Assembly (NCBI GenBank): GCA_017933995.1
Contig: JAGBKI010000047.1
Coordinates: forward strand, 25,019 to 89,018
Direction: 5' to 3'
DNA from: Bacteroidaceae bacterium
GTDB lineage: Bacteria > Bacteroidota > Bacteroidia > Bacteroidales > Bacteroidaceae
DNA length: 64,000 nt
Under the pieces are notes generated by a model. The model was not told the DNA's origin. It saw nothing but the letters and a program-made list of their open reading frames with translations, and did not search any database. The position numbers and the translations under genes are program-made. Each line of letters starts with the position of its first letter. The first letter of the stretch is position 1. This document shows, piece after piece, positions 16,335-26,094 of the stretch.

Positions 16335-18059
16335 TTACGAGCACAGGAAGAGAATGATGGCCTGGGCGCAGAGGATGCGCAGGAACATGGAGAGGGGGTA
16401 GACGGTGCTGTAGCCGACGCTGGGTGCGTCGTTGTTGGCTGTCTGGTTGGCGTAGCCCAGGGCGGGCGGGTCGGTGGTGCTGCCCGCGATGAGACCCATC
16501 AGGGTGAAGTAGTTGAACTTGTAGACCTTGCGCGCCACGAAGCCCATAATGAGCAGGGGCAGGACGGTGATGATGAAACCTGTCCAGACGTAGGTGAGGC
16601 CGTCGCCCTGCGTGACCGTCTGCCAGAAGGTGCTGCCGGCCTTGATGCCCACGGCGGCGAGGAACAGCGACAGACCCAGTTCGCGGATGAAGAGGTTGGC
16701 ACCGCTGGTCATGTAGGTGTTGAGGTGGAACTTGTAGCTGTAGGCGCCGATGAGGATGGCCACGACGAGCGGTCCGCCGGCCAGACCCAGTTTGAGGGGT
16801 ACGCTCATACCGGGGATGGCGATGGGCAGCGTGCCGAGCAGGATGCCCAGCAGCACGCCGAGGAAAATGGCGCCGATGTTGGGGTGGTCGAGGCGCTTGA
16901 CGCTGTTGCCCAGCACGCGCTCCACGCGGTCGATGGCGTCGGCCTCGCCCACGACGAGCAGGCGGTCGCCAATCTGGATGCGCAGCGCGCGGTCGGCGAA
17001 GAGCTCCATGCCCTGCCGCGTGATGCGCGTCACGTTCACGCCGAAGACGGAACTGAAGTGCATCTGTCCGAACGTCTTGCCGTTGACGTTGCCCTGCGTG
17101 ACGAGGATGCGGCGCGACACGATGGGGGCTTTCTCAATCTTCCAGTCGAAGTCCGGCACGTCCTCGCCGATGAAGGCGCTGACGGCCTCGGCGTCGTCCT
17201 CGGCGCAGACGATGTTCATCAGCTCGCCGTAGTAGACGGGCGTGTCGTGGCTGGGGGCCACGAACTCGCCGTCCTTCTGCATACGGGTGCAGACGAACGT
17301 GCGTCCCAGGAACTCGCGTATCTGCGAGAGTTTCTTGCCGTTGATGCTGTGGTTGGTGACGCGCAGCGTCATGCGGTGGGGCTTGGCGTGGGGGTTGTCC
17401 TCCTGGGCGCGGCGGATGTCCTCCTCCTCTTTTTCCAACTTGATGCCGCAGATGAAGCGCAGCAGGATGGTGGCGCCGATGATGCCGACGACGCCGAGGG
17501 GGTAGGCGCAGGCGTAGCCCGAGGCTATGTTGAGACCCTTCAGGCCGTCGATGGAGTTGAGCGCTTCCTGCGCCGCGCCGAGACCGGGCGTGTTGGTGAC
17601 GGCGCCGTAGAGCACGCCGACCATCATGGGCAGGTCGCGGTTGTCGCCGCGCGAGGCGAAGACGAGGTAGTAGAGGCCCAGCATCGTGGCCACGTTGAGC
17701 AGCACGATGCCGATGGCGATGTAGTTCATCTGCAGGCCGCCTCCGCTCTTGAAACTGTGGAAGAAGCCGGGGCCCACTTGTAGGCCGATGCAGTAGACGA
17801 AGAGGATGAGGCCGAAGTCCTGCACGAAGTTGAGCACCTGCTGCGGTGCGGCGAGGTTGGTCTCGGCGTCGGCCCAGCCAGCGGCGGCGTAGATGTGGCC
17901 GACGAGGATGCCGACAAAGAGTACGAAGGTGGCGCCCAGGGCTATGCCGCCGAACTTGACTTTGCCCAGCGCCATTCCCGCCGAGATGACGACGGCGAAG
18001 AGCAGCACGATGTGGGCGATGGAGGAGGTGTTGAGGAAGAGGTTGCTAAGCCATTCCAT
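16335..18059 (-). CDS. Putative transporter, AspT/YidE family with two TrkA-C domains
   Basis: Inner-membrane exchanger-like protein of 574 residues. The N-terminal half has about five hydrophobic segments ([37 protein letters not shown] and others). Then come two soluble TrkA-C-like regulatory domains (residues of about 210-290, beginning around [18 protein letters not shown], and about 300-385, around [18 protein letters not shown]). A second membrane half follows, with [22 protein letters not shown]. The motifs GLQVGPGFF and [16 protein letters not shown]...PLSM are characteristic of the AspT/YidE/YbjL group. The substrate cannot be deduced. Aspartate:alanine exchange is established only for AspT. 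Start taken at the first ATG after the promoter element at 18096-18103. Confidence 0.87.
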   Translation of the reverse strand: MEWLSNLFLNTSSIAHIVLLFAVVISAGMALGKVKFGGIALGATFVLFVGILVGHIYAAAGWADAETNLAAPQQVLNFVQDFGLILFVYCIGLQVGPGFFHSFKSGGGLQMNYIAIGIVLLNVATMLGLYYLVFASRGDNRDLPMMVGVLYGAVTNTPGLGAAQEALNSIDGLKGLNIASGYACAYPLGVVGIIGATILLRFICGIKLEKEEEDIRRAQEDNPHAKPHRMTLRVTNHSINGKKLSQIREFLGRTFVCTRMQKDGEFVAPSHDTPVYYGELMNIVCAEDDAEAVSAFIGEDVPDFDWKIEKAPIVSRRILVTQGNVNGKTFGQMHFSSVFGVNVTRITRQGMELFADRALRIQIGDRLLVVGEADAIDRVERVLGNSVKRLDHPNIGAIFLGVLLGILLGTLPIAIPGMSVPLKLGLAGGPLVVAILIGAYSYKFHLNTYMTSGANLFIRELGLSLFLAAVGIKAGSTFWQTVTQGDGLTYVWTGFIITVLPLLIMGFVARKVYKFNYFTLMGLIAGSTTDPPALGYANQTANNDAPSVGYSTVYPLSMFLRILCAQAIILFLCS

Positions 18060-18095
18060 AAAGTTAAAGTGCTATGTGATTTGTTTTCAGCATGC

Positions 18096-18103
18096 AAAGT
18101 TAA
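18096..18103 (-). promoter_or_regulatory. Putative -7 element for the AspT-family transporter
   Basis: Minus strand TAACTTTG, a TAnnTTTG match 37 bases before the ATG at 18059. No -33 box is clear. Confidence 0.4.
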
Positions 18104-18228
18104 GGGTTAGGCCAAGGCGGAAAAGAATTTGCGCACGTATTTTCTGCACTACGGGGCGATACCGACGTGCTTTTGGTAACAGGCCGTGACAAAAAGACGC
18201 TATAAAGAATCCACTGCGCCACATTGCG

Positions 18229-19431
18229 TCAGTAGTTGAGCAGGGAGCTGTCGCCGTAGGAGAGAAAGCGGAACGAGTGTGAAAGGGCGTAGTCGTAAAC
18301 ACGACGCCAGTCATCGCCGATGAAGGCGGAAACAAGCAGCAGCAGCGTACTCTGCGGCTGGTGGAAGTTGGTGAGCATCGTGCGCACGACGTGATAGCAG
18401 TAGCCAGGCGTGATGATGATCTGCGTCGTGGCGTGGATGGTTTCGAGGCCGTGGGCGGCCATATAGCGCAATAGAGCTTCGAGTGCCTCGATGGTGGAGA
18501 GCGCGTTGGCTTCCTCGGCGTAGGGCCGCCATTGGTCGACGTGAATGGCGTCGGGACTAAGGGTGGGTTCGGCAGCAACCATCACACCTATATAATATAA
18601 GGACTCCAGCGTGCGCACGCTGGTGGTGCCCACGGCGATGCACCGACCACCATGAGCCAAGAGGCGTTCAATGGTATGGCGGCCCACGCTAATCCACTCG
18701 GCATGCATTTCATGCTGCTCTACGGTGGGGGTTTTTACAGGCTTGAACGTGCCCGCGCCAACGTGGAGCGTCACCTCCTCGCGCTCGATGCCACGGGCGT
18801 CAAGGGCAGCGAAGACGCGCTCCGTGAAGTGAAGCCCAGCGGTGGGGGCGGCCACACTGCCCTTGACACGGCTGTAGACAGTCTGATACGTCTGGAGGTC
18901 GCCGGGCTCCGTGGCGCGGTTTAGGTAGGGCGGGATGGGCAGTTCGCCGCAGGCTTCGAGCACCTCGGCAAACGTCACGCCGTCGTCACCCCAGTCGAAG
19001 CGCACCTCGAAACCGCTTCCCACGGCCTCGCTGCGCGCTGCAGTGAGCGTCAGTCGTCGGCCACCCACGGTGACCTCGGCGGTGACAAGCCCCGTCTTCC
19101 ACTTTTTCGCGTTGCCGATGAGGCACGACCACGAGCAACGCCCGCGCGCTGCGAAATTCTGCTGGTAGTCGTGGGGGTGTAACGGCTCCAAACAGAACAC
19201 CTCGATGGCTGCACCCGTTTCCTTGCGGAAACGCAAGCGAGCGCGGATGACGCGAGTGTTGTTGAGCACCATCAGGTCGCCCTCGGGCAGGTACTGGGGC
19301 AGATTGCGGAACGTGTCCTCTGAAATCTGCCCGTCACGGTAGAGCAGCAGTTTCGACGAGTCGCGCTCCGCAAGCGGGTATTTCGCGATCCGCTCCTCGG
19401 GCAGATTGTATGTGAAGTCTTGAATGCGCAC
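18229..19431 (-). CDS. QueA-family tRNA ribosyltransferase-isomerase, long form
   Basis: QueA enzymes transfer the ribosyl moiety of S-adenosylmethionine to 7-aminomethyl-7-deazaguanine in tRNA, making epoxyqueuosine. This 400-residue copy has the N-terminal YNLPEERIAKYP, VLNNTRVIRARL, AAPTAGLHFTERV, GRCIAVGTTSVRTLESL and the C-terminal LTNFHQPQSTLLLLVSAFIG. It is about 50 residues longer than the second copy at 30737-31792, mainly through a Cys/Trp-containing insertion near residues 80-130 (GRCSWSCLIGNAKKW). The window therefore encodes two QueA-type proteins. The C-terminal block here is closer to the classical LTNFHLPKSTLLMLVSAF form than that of the other copy. Which of the two performs queuosine synthesis cannot be told. 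Divergent from leuC. Confidence 0.88.
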   Translation of the reverse strand: MRIQDFTYNLPEERIAKYPLAERDSSKLLLYRDGQISEDTFRNLPQYLPEGDLMVLNNTRVIRARLRFRKETGAAIEVFCLEPLHPHDYQQNFAARGRCSWSCLIGNAKKWKTGLVTAEVTVGGRRLTLTAARSEAVGSGFEVRFDWGDDGVTFAEVLEACGELPIPPYLNRATEPGDLQTYQTVYSRVKGSVAAPTAGLHFTERVFAALDARGIEREEVTLHVGAGTFKPVKTPTVEQHEMHAEWISVGRHTIERLLAHGGRCIAVGTTSVRTLESLYYIGVMVAAEPTLSPDAIHVDQWRPYAEEANALSTIEALEALLRYMAAHGLETIHATTQIIITPGYCYHVVRTMLTNFHQPQSTLLLLVSAFIGDDWRRVYDYALSHSFRFLSYGDSSLLNY

Positions 19432-19483
19432 TACTTTTAATAATATTACGTCACAAAGGCAGCCTATGTGCGTTTAGAGGGCA

Positions 19484-19491
19484 CAAAATTA
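19484..19491 (-). promoter_or_regulatory. Putative -7 element for the long queA
   Basis: Minus strand TAATTTTG, a TAnnTTTG match 52 bases before the ATG at 19431. The -33 region is not clear. Confidence 0.4.
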
Positions 19492-19544
19492 GGCAAAAAC
19501 GCCTTGCTTGCCACGCAAAAGTGTGCAATTTACACGGATTGTTG

Positions 19545-19552
19545 TACTTTTG
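19545..19552 (+). promoter_or_regulatory. Putative -7 element for leuC
   Basis: TACTTTTG, exact consensus. A GTG at 19523-19525 sits at the -33 distance with one mismatch to TTG. Transcription would start near 19559, almost exactly at a short open frame (see 19560-19598), leaving about 87 bases of leader before leuC. Confidence 0.55.
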
Positions 19553-19559
19553 TGGGCAA

Positions 19560-19625
19560 ATGTACCGTCTATTTTACTGTCACCTTTGTTCTACTTAGGT
19601 TTTCCCTTTTTCTCATAACCTAAGT
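19560..19625 (+). promoter_or_regulatory. Candidate leuC leader: 12-codon frame plus hairpin
   Basis: An ATG at 19560 opens a 12-codon frame (MYRLFYCHLCST, stop 19596-19598). It overlaps a perfect 9-base inverted repeat, ACTTAGGTT at 19593-19601 and AACCTAAGT at 19617-19625. This arrangement recalls translation-coupled leader control, but only two Leu codons are present and no U-run follows the hairpin. It is a weak candidate. Confidence 0.3.
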
Positions 19626-19646
19626 CTCCCACTAAACTCCACGCCT

Positions 19647-21023
19647 ATGCACACGCTTTTCGACAAGATATGGGACGCGCACGTGGTGCAGCACGTCAGC
19701 GACGGCCCCGACCAACTCTACATCGACCGCCTCTACTGCCACGAGGTGACCAGCCCGCAGGCTTTCGAGGGGTTGCGGCGGCGCGGCATACGCCCGCTGC
19801 GACCCGCCCGCATCACCTGTATGCCCGACCACAACATCCCCACGCTCCACCAAGACCAGCCCATCGCCGACCCCGTGGGGCGCAGGCAGGTGGAGACATT
19901 GGCGGCCAATGCCAAGGAGTTCGGCCTGACGCACTACGGCCTGACGGACGAGCGCAACGGCATCGTCCACGTCGTGGGGCCGGAGCGCGGACTGACGCAG
20001 CCGGGCATGACCATCGTATGCGGCGACAGCCACACCAGCACGCACGGCGCGGTGGGCGCGGTGGCCTTTGGCATCGGCACGAGTGAGGTGGAGCAGGTGA
20101 TGGCCTCGCAGTGCATCCTCCAGGCCAAGCCCAAAACGATGCGCATCACTGTCGACGGAAGCCTCAGTAAGGGCGTGACGGCCAAAGACCTGGCGCTCTA
20201 CCTGATGAGCCGCCTCACCACCAGCGGCGCGACGGGCCACTTCATCGAGTACGCGGGCGAGGCCGTCCGCGCGCTGTCGATGGAGGGCCGACTAACGCTC
20301 TGCAACCTCTCCATCGAAATGGGTGCGCGTGGCGGACTGGTAGCGCCCGACGAGGTGACGTTCGCCTACCTCAAAGGCCGCCCGGAGGCGCCACAAGGCG
20401 CGGCGTGGGACGAGGCCGTGGCGCGATGGCAGACGTTGCGCAGCGACACTGATGCCGTGTTCGACAAGGAGGTGCGCTTCGACGCTGCCGATATCGCCCC
20501 GATGGTCACCTACGGCACCAACCCTGGGATGGGCATCCCCGTCGATGGCACCATCCCTGCACCGGCCACCGAGAGCGACGCGAAAGCTTTGGAATATATG
20601 CAGTTCAAGGCTGGCGAGCGGATGATAGGTAAGGCGGTGGGCTACGTCTTCCTCGGCGCCTGCACCAACGGGCGCATCGAGGACTTCCGTGCCTTCGCCT
20701 CCATCGTGAAAGGCCGCAGCAAGGCTGACGGCGTGACGGCCTGGCTCGTGCCGGGTTCGTGGGCGGTCTACCGCCAGATAGAGGCCGAGGGCATCGACCG
20801 CGTGCTGGCCGACGCGGGCTTTGAACTGCGCCAGCCGGGCTGCTCGGCCTGCCTCGCGATGAACGACGACAAAGTGCCCGCTGGCAAACTCTGCGTCAGC
20901 ACCAGCAACCGCAACTTCGAGGGACGCCAGGGAGCGGGCGCACGCACCGTATTAGTCAGTCCCCTCACAGCCGCCGCAGCCGCCGTCACCGGCGTCATCA
21001 CCGACCCGAGAACATTCCTTTAG
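19647..21023 (+). CDS. leuC: 3-isopropylmalate dehydratase large subunit
   Basis: With LeuD isomerises 2- to 3-isopropylmalate in leucine biosynthesis, using a [4Fe-4S] cluster. The 458-residue protein shows the aconitase-family blocks: [14 protein letters not shown] at the start, [15 protein letters not shown], and the cluster cysteines in [13 protein letters not shown] and [36 protein letters not shown] is present near the C terminus. Length and start are standard. First gene of the rightward leu group, followed by an unrelated lipoprotein gene and then leuD and leuB, with short-unit repeat arrays in each gap. Confidence 0.97.
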   Translation: MHTLFDKIWDAHVVQHVSDGPDQLYIDRLYCHEVTSPQAFEGLRRRGIRPLRPARITCMPDHNIPTLHQDQPIADPVGRRQVETLAANAKEFGLTHYGLTDERNGIVHVVGPERGLTQPGMTIVCGDSHTSTHGAVGAVAFGIGTSEVEQVMASQCILQAKPKTMRITVDGSLSKGVTAKDLALYLMSRLTTSGATGHFIEYAGEAVRALSMEGRLTLCNLSIEMGARGGLVAPDEVTFAYLKGRPEAPQGAAWDEAVARWQTLRSDTDAVFDKEVRFDAADIAPMVTYGTNPGMGIPVDGTIPAPATESDAKALEYMQFKAGERMIGKAVGYVFLGACTNGRIEDFRAFASIVKGRSKADGVTAWLVPGSWAVYRQIEAEGIDRVLADAGFELRQPGCSACLAMNDDKVPAGKLCVSTSNRNFEGRQGAGARTVLVSPLTAAAAAVTGVITDPRTFL

Positions 21024-21172
21024 TTAATAATTAAAAGATAAAAGTTAAAAGTGGAGTTACGCCCCCAGCCTTTTTGCGCAGCCTGTTGTGTTTGCGGCTG
21101 CATCGCAGCCGCCCCCACGCAAAGCCGTCACTCCACTTTTCACTCTTAACTTTTTCACTTTTCACTAAAACT
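21024..21172. repeat. Opposed heptamer-type arms after leuC
   Basis: Left arm with TAAAAGT-like units (21026-21062, ending GGAGTTAC) and right arm with complementary ACTTTTCACT units (21122-21168). Together they form a long imperfect hairpin between leuC and the lipoprotein gene. Related arms occur in the next two gaps. Confidence 0.75.
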
Positions 21173-22138
21173 ATGAAACGCTTAGCAATACTCCTTTCCC
21201 TCATCTTCGCCTTCGGCTGTCAGACCGATGCACAAAAGGCACTCACAAAGAAAGACCTCAAGGACACGCAACTCGTGACCTACTCCTACGAATGCGGCTC
21301 GCTGCCCACAGAGATGGTGCGCAACTACGCCATCGAAGTCACCGCCGGAATGTTGCGCGTCGTGATGTGGAACGCGAGCGGCGAGACGCAGTTCGTCGAG
21401 ATAGGCTATCCCGCCAAACAGTGGGAGAAGTTCAAAAAGCAACTCGCCTCGCAGGGCTTCAGTGCCCTCAGTGAGCCACAGGGTGCGCCCGCTCCCGGCG
21501 CGGGTACGGAGACGGTGGCGTGCAGCAAGTACACGTTCGGCTCGCCCTACTTCAAAGCCTTTGCCTCCAAGGACTACGGCACACTGCGCGTCAAGTCCGG
21601 CAACCCCGCTGACGCCTTTTTCGCCCTGTTGCCCCAGCCCATCGAGGCACTTCTTGACACCTACCTGCCGCTGCCCAAGCCCCAGGCCGCACAGCCCCAG
21701 GGTACCATTAGCGACGCCGAGTGGGCAGCCACCACTGCCGTGCGCTACGACTTCACCGACTCGTCCACAGCCCCCTCCTTCCACCGCAGTTTCAGCATCA
21801 CCATCGACAAGGACAGCATCGTGGTCGACGTGACGTGCTACGGTGACCTGCTCTCCCACAACGCCTATCCTTTCACCGCCCAAGGCTTCAACAGCGTCAA
21901 GGCACACCTCGCTTCACAGGGCATCAGGAAAGGCACCAAGCGCAACGAGCCGGAGCCCACCGGCGGCAAGACCTACGCCCTCTCGTTCTACCGCGACGGC
22001 GAGGCAACGTCCTACTTCTCCGCCTACACCTACGCCGGCAACGGCACGCTCTACATCGAGCGCGGCACGCCCGCCGAAGCCTTTGTCAAAGTACTCCCCG
22101 AACCGATTGACACCATCGTGAACAGGACAAGGAAGTAA
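21173..22138 (+). CDS. Putative lipoprotein with duplicated domain, inside the leu cluster
   Basis: Family not recognised. The 321-residue product starts MKRLAILLSLIFAFGCQTD. FAFGC fits a lipobox (Cys near residue 17), so it is probably lipid-anchored. The mature part contains two similar halves of about 130 residues. YGTLRVKSGNPADAFFALLP is matched by NGTLYIERGTPAEAFVKVLP, and KKQLASQGF by KAHLASQGI, so an internal duplication is visible. No enzymatic motif was found. It lies on the leuC-leuD-leuB strand, but nothing in its sequence links it to leucine synthesis. The repeat arrays on both sides suggest it was inserted or shuffled there. The start is placed at the signal peptide although the frame opens at 21074. 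Confidence 0.8.
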   Translation: MKRLAILLSLIFAFGCQTDAQKALTKKDLKDTQLVTYSYECGSLPTEMVRNYAIEVTAGMLRVVMWNASGETQFVEIGYPAKQWEKFKKQLASQGFSALSEPQGAPAPGAGTETVACSKYTFGSPYFKAFASKDYGTLRVKSGNPADAFFALLPQPIEALLDTYLPLPKPQAAQPQGTISDAEWAATTAVRYDFTDSSTAPSFHRSFSITIDKDSIVVDVTCYGDLLSHNAYPFTAQGFNSVKAHLASQGIRKGTKRNEPEPTGGKTYALSFYRDGEATSYFSAYTYAGNGTLYIERGTPAEAFVKVLPEPIDTIVNRTRK

Positions 22139-22333
22139 TGAATAATTAAAAAGTAATAGTTAAAAGTGTAGTTTCGCTTTCGCGCAGTTTTCGCATTACT
22201 TATTTTAGTGAAATGAACACGCAACGCGACGTCTGCTAACACATCCTCAACTTTTCACTATTCACTGTTAATTATTAACTGAAAAGGCATCCTCAACTTT
22301 TCACTATTACTTTTTCACTTTTCACTAAAGAAG
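22139..22333. repeat. Opposed heptamer-type arms before leuD
   Basis: Left arm from about 22139 to 22175 (TAATAGT, TAAAAGT units) and right arms at about 22250-22330 with two rounds of CTCAACTTTTCACTATT-like sequence. Same family as 21024-21172 and 22913-23028. Confidence 0.75.
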
Positions 22334-22927
22334 ATGAAGCAACCCCTCACCATACTCACCAGTTCGTGCGTGCCGCTGCCGCTCGACAACATCGACACCG
22401 ACCAGATCATCCCCGCGCGCTTCCTCAAGGCCACCGACCGTGAGGGCTTCGGCCAGAACCTTTTCCGCGACTGGCGTTACGAGGCCGACGACACGCCGCG
22501 CCCCTTCGTGATGAACGACCCTGCGTACAGCGGCTGCATCCTCGTGGCTGGCGAGAACTTCGGCTGCGGCTCCAGCCGCGAGCACGCAGCCTGGGCCATC
22601 GCCGACGCGGGCTTCCGCGTAGTCATAGCGCGCTCGTTCGCCGACATCCACCGGCAGAACGAACTCAACAATTTTGTGCTGCCCCTGCAAGTGGGCGAGG
22701 TGTTCCACAAAGCCCTGCTCGACGAGATACGCAAAGATCCGCGCGCCACCGTCACCGTCGATCTTCCTGCCCAGACCGTCACCATCGACGCCACCGGCCA
22801 AGCCGAGCGTTTCGACATCAACGGCTACAAGAAGTACTGCCTACAGAACGCACTCGACGACATCGACTTCCTGCTTGAAAACAAAGACAAAATAGAAGAA
22901 TATGAAGCAAGCCAAGTTAATAATTAA
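22334..22927 (+). CDS. leuD: 3-isopropylmalate dehydratase small subunit
   Basis: Swivel-domain partner of LeuC. The 197-residue protein carries the family signature [13 protein letters not shown] near the N terminus, [29 protein letters not shown] in the middle and an [12 protein letters not shown] segment. Length normal. The gene order leuC-lipoprotein-leuD is unusual because leuC and leuD are normally adjacent. Confidence 0.97.
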   Translation: MKQPLTILTSSCVPLPLDNIDTDQIIPARFLKATDREGFGQNLFRDWRYEADDTPRPFVMNDPAYSGCILVAGENFGCGSSREHAAWAIADAGFRVVIARSFADIHRQNELNNFVLPLQVGEVFHKALLDEIRKDPRATVTVDLPAQTVTIDATGQAERFDINGYKKYCLQNALDDIDFLLENKDKIEEYEASQVNN

Positions 22928-23028
22928 TAGTTAAAAGTGAAAAGTTGAGTTACGGGGACACGCGCTGTTTTTCGCCAGAAAGCCAAACTCAACTTTTCAC
23001 TATTACCTTTTCACTATTCACTAAAAAT
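22913..23028. repeat. Opposed heptamer arms between leuD and leuB
   Basis: Left arm reads as successive 7-base units TAATAAT, TAATAGT, TAAAAGT, GAAAAGT, TGAGTTA. The right arm (about 22985-23028) is its complement with the same 7-base rhythm. The left arm slightly overlaps the leuD stop. Confidence 0.8.
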
Positions 23029-24090
23029 ATGAAGCTCAACATAGCCCTGCTTGCCGGTGACGGCATAGGCCCCGAAATCAGCGTCCAGGGGCGCGCAGCC
23101 CTCGAAGCCGTGGCCCGTAGGTTCGGCCACGAAGTCACCTTCACCGAAGCCCTTGTGGGCGCAGCCGCCATCGACGCCACGGGCGACCCCTTCCCCAGGG
23201 AGACGCTCGAAGCTTGCCAGGCTGCCGACGCCGTGCTGTTCTCGGCCGTCGGCGACCCCAAGTACGACAATGACCCCGCCGCCACCGTGCGCCCCGAACA
23301 GGGGCTGCTCGCCATGCGCAAACAGCTCGGCCTCTTCGCCAACATTCGCCCCGTGCAGACCTTCGACAGCCTGCTCCACCTCTCGCCCCTGCGCGAGGAA
23401 CTGGTGCGCGGTGCCGATTTCGTGTGCATACGCGAACTCACCGGCGGCATGTATTTCGGCGAGAAGCACGAGGGCGAGGACGAAGCTTGGGACACCAATA
23501 AATACACGCGCGAGGAGGTGGAGCGCATCCTGCGCGTCGGCTACCAGTACGCCCGCCAGCGCCGCCGTCACCTCACCGTCGTAGACAAGGCCAACGTCCT
23601 GGCCAGCAGCCGTCTGTGGCGAAGCGTGGCGCAGCAGATGATGGGCGAATATCCCGACGTCGAGACCGACTTTATGTACGTCGACAACGCCTCCATGCGG
23701 ATGATACAGGAGCCGCGCTTCTTCGACGTGATGGTCACCGAGAACACTTTCGGCGACATCCTCACCGACGAGGGCTCGTGTATCAGCGGTTCGATGGGCC
23801 TGCTGCCCAGCGCCAGCACCGGCACCGGCACGCCCGTTTTCGAACCCATCCACGGCTCGTGGCCGCAGGCCAAGGGCAAGAACATAGCCAACCCCCTCGC
23901 GCAGATACTCTCCGTGGCTATGCTCCTCGAATACTTCGGCCTTTCCGACGAAGCCGCCTGCGTGCGCCGCGCCGTCGACGACAGCCTCGCCGAGGGCGTC
24001 CGCACTCCCGACATCCAACTGCCCTCCGCCCCCCGCTACGGCACACGCGAAGTAGGCCAGTGGATTGCGGAAAGGATTGCAAGCGTTTAA
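23029..24090 (+). CDS. leuB: 3-isopropylmalate dehydrogenase
   Basis: NAD-dependent oxidative decarboxylation of 3-isopropylmalate in leucine synthesis. The 353-residue protein begins [18 protein letters not shown]. It shows the substrate-binding [24 protein letters not shown], the signature [25 protein letters not shown], and the nucleotide-site EPIHGSWP. The frame extends upstream to 22945, but the ATG at 23029 gives the standard N terminus. Last gene of the rightward leu group. leuA lies on the opposite strand 400 bases away. Confidence 0.97.
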   Translation: MKLNIALLAGDGIGPEISVQGRAALEAVARRFGHEVTFTEALVGAAAIDATGDPFPRETLEACQAADAVLFSAVGDPKYDNDPAATVRPEQGLLAMRKQLGLFANIRPVQTFDSLLHLSPLREELVRGADFVCIRELTGGMYFGEKHEGEDEAWDTNKYTREEVERILRVGYQYARQRRRHLTVVDKANVLASSRLWRSVAQQMMGEYPDVETDFMYVDNASMRMIQEPRFFDVMVTENTFGDILTDEGSCISGSMGLLPSASTGTGTPVFEPIHGSWPQAKGKNIANPLAQILSVAMLLEYFGLSDEAACVRRAVDDSLAEGVRTPDIQLPSAPRYGTREVGQWIAERIASV

Positions 24091-24383
24091 TTGCTGCCTT
24101 GGAATAAAAAGAGTGTGGCAAAAGCCAATATGGATATTCCTGTAAGCGAAATAAAAACTGCGAGTACAGGATGCTGGTAGTCGTGGGCGCGCAGTGCGCC
24201 GAAGAAGCAGGCGACAGGCACTACCCAGAGGCATTGCGTGGCGAGGTAGAGCAGGAAGCGCACCACGGCGTCACCGCTCGTGCCGAACGGCTGCACGCCG
24301 CCGAAAAGGTAGAACACGGCGAGCAGCAGGCCGAGCAGGTTCACGCCCGCAAGGGCAAGCAGCCATTTGGGGTAGAGGGACAT
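24087..24383 (-). CDS. Small membrane protein, function unknown
   Basis: A 98-residue protein with three predicted membrane segments: [45 protein letters not shown] and [22 protein letters not shown]. Short polar loops include RAHDYQHP. No motif suggests an activity. It overlaps the 3' end of the convergent leuB by four bases and follows leuA on the same strand. A transmembrane pattern that fits the whole frame makes it a credible gene rather than a shadow. Confidence 0.7.
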   Translation of the reverse strand: MSLYPKWLLALAGVNLLGLLLAVFYLFGGVQPFGTSGDAVVRFLLYLATQCLWVVPVACFFGALRAHDYQHPVLAVFISLTGISILAFATLFLFQGSN

Positions 24384-24426
24384 AGGAGGCGGGAGTATAG
24401 ACCGACGACAAAGTGTGGCTCTTTTA

Positions 24427-24452
24427 GATTTTGCACACTCGTGTGCAAAATC
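24427..24452. terminator. Perfect palindrome downstream of leuA
   Basis: GATTTTGCACA, loop CTCG, TGTGCAAAATC. It lies 37 bases beyond the leuA stop. No U-run follows on the leuA strand, so it may be a 3'-end stabiliser or a protein site rather than an intrinsic terminator. Confidence 0.45.
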
Positions 24453-24489
24453 AGAATTGTCGGTAGTATATGGCAGACTTGGTGTAGGC

Positions 24490-25986
24490 TTATTTCCTGA
24501 ACTTGTTGATGCAGTCGACGTATGCCTCGACGCTGGCGGCGATGATGTCGGTGGAGGCGCCGAAGCCGTAGTAGAGGTGGCCGTCGTGCTCGACCTGCAT
24601 GTGCACCTTGCCGACGTCGTCAGAGCCGCGGTTTATGGCCTGTATGGTGAACTCCTTGAGCGTCATCTTGCGGCGCACAATCTGTTTGAGGGCGTTGATG
24701 GCGGCGTCCACGGGGCCGTTGCCCTCGGCGGCGGCACTGAAACGCTCGCCGGCGATGTCGAGCGTCAGGGCAGCCACGGGGCGCACGCCCACGCCGCCGG
24801 TCACTTGCAGGTTCACCACCTTGATGGCGCGCGAAGCGGCGCGGTCAGCACCGGCCAGCATCAGGATGTCGTCGTCGGTGACCTCCTTTTTCTTGTCGGC
24901 CAGCAGCAGGAACTCTTCGTAGACTTTGTTGAGCCGTTCCTCGTCGAGTTCCACGCCGTGCACCTCCAGGCGGTGCTTCAGGGCGGCGTGGCCGCTGCGG
25001 GCGGTGAGGATGATGGCGTTGTCGTCGATGCCGATGTCCTTGGGGTCGATGATTTCGTAGGTCTGCACGTTCTTCAGCACGCCGTCCTGATGGATGCCGC
25101 TGCTGTGGGCGAAGGCGTTACGGCCCACGATGGCCTTGTTGGGCTGCACGGGCATGTTCATCAGCGAACTGACCATGCGGCTGGTGGCGGAGATGCGCTG
25201 CGTGTTGATGTTGGTCTCAATGCCCAGGTGGGGGTGGCACTTGAGTATCATCGCGATTTCCTCCTCGCTGGTGTTGCCGGCGCGTTCGCCGATGCCGTTG
25301 ATGGTCACCTCAACCTGGCGCGCGCCGTTGATGACGCCCTCCAGGGTGCAGGCCGTGGCCATGCCCAGGTCGTTGTGGCAGTGGGTGGAGAGGATGGCGT
25401 TGTGCACACCGTCCACGTGTTCCATCAGGTACTTGATTTTGGCGCCGTACTCGGAGGGCAGGCAGTAGCCGGTGGTGTCGGGGATGTTCACGACGGTGGC
25501 GCCGGCCTTGATGACGGCCTCGACGACACGCGCCAGGTATTCGTTCTCGGTGCGCCCGGCATCCTCGGCGTAGAACTCCACGTCCTCGACGTAGCGCTTG
25601 GCGTATTTCACGGCGGCGACGGCGCGCTCGATGATGGCCTCGCGGGTGGAGTTGAACTTGTACCTGATGTGCAGGTCGCTGGTGCCGATGCCGGTGTGGA
25701 TGCGCCCGCGCTTGGCGAACTTGAGGGCCTCGGCGGCGCAGTCGATGTCTTTCTCCACGGCGCGGGTGAGGGCGCAGATGGTGGGCCAGGTGACAGCCTT
25801 GGAAATCTCGATGACGCTCTGGAAGTCGCCGGGCGAACTGATGGGGAAACCGGCTTCGATGACGTCGACGCCGAGTTTCTCCAACTGTTTGGCCACTTGT
25901 ATTTTCTCGACCGTGTTGAGCTGGCAGCCCGGCACCTGCTCGCCGTCGCGCAGCGTGGTGTCGAAGATGTAGAGACGGGAGGACAT
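24490..25986 (-). CDS. leuA: 2-isopropylmalate synthase
   Basis: First committed step of leucine synthesis, condensing acetyl-CoA with 2-oxoisovalerate. The 498-residue protein starts [21 protein letters not shown], has the metal-site [12 protein letters not shown] and the [16 protein letters not shown] signature. After the [14 protein letters not shown] block it carries a C-terminal regulatory domain (residues of about 385-498, [18 protein letters not shown] onwards) that in this family binds leucine for feedback inhibition. It is transcribed toward the other leu genes, so it is not co-transcribed with leuCDB. Short-unit repeats lie upstream at about 25990-26040. Confidence 0.96.
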   Translation of the reverse strand: MSSRLYIFDTTLRDGEQVPGCQLNTVEKIQVAKQLEKLGVDVIEAGFPISSPGDFQSVIEISKAVTWPTICALTRAVEKDIDCAAEALKFAKRGRIHTGIGTSDLHIRYKFNSTREAIIERAVAAVKYAKRYVEDVEFYAEDAGRTENEYLARVVEAVIKAGATVVNIPDTTGYCLPSEYGAKIKYLMEHVDGVHNAILSTHCHNDLGMATACTLEGVINGARQVEVTINGIGERAGNTSEEEIAMILKCHPHLGIETNINTQRISATSRMVSSLMNMPVQPNKAIVGRNAFAHSSGIHQDGVLKNVQTYEIIDPKDIGIDDNAIILTARSGHAALKHRLEVHGVELDEERLNKVYEEFLLLADKKKEVTDDDILMLAGADRAASRAIKVVNLQVTGGVGVRPVAALTLDIAGERFSAAAEGNGPVDAAINALKQIVRRKMTLKEFTIQAINRGSDDVGKVHMQVEHDGHLYYGFGASTDIIAASVEAYVDCINKFRK

Positions 25987-25989
25987 GTT

Positions 25990-26040
25990 CTTAAAGGGAA
26001 GTTAAAGAGGAGTTATAAGGAGTTAGGTGGAGTTATAGTG
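25990..26040. repeat. 10-11-base degenerate units upstream of leuA
   Basis: Units AAAGAGGAGTT, ATAAGGAGTT and AGGTGGAGTT in series, the same kind as those at 26500-26712 on the far side of the four-helix gene. Confidence 0.65.
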
Positions 26041-26094
26041 CCGAATGTGGTGGCTGACGAAAAGGAAGGGGAGATAAAGAGGGGGTAGGGGTTG

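Noticed and set aside
24427-24452. T-box or leucine riboswitch near leuA
   Set aside because: The palindrome is downstream of leuA, not in its leader, and no T-box features were found upstream of any leu gene.
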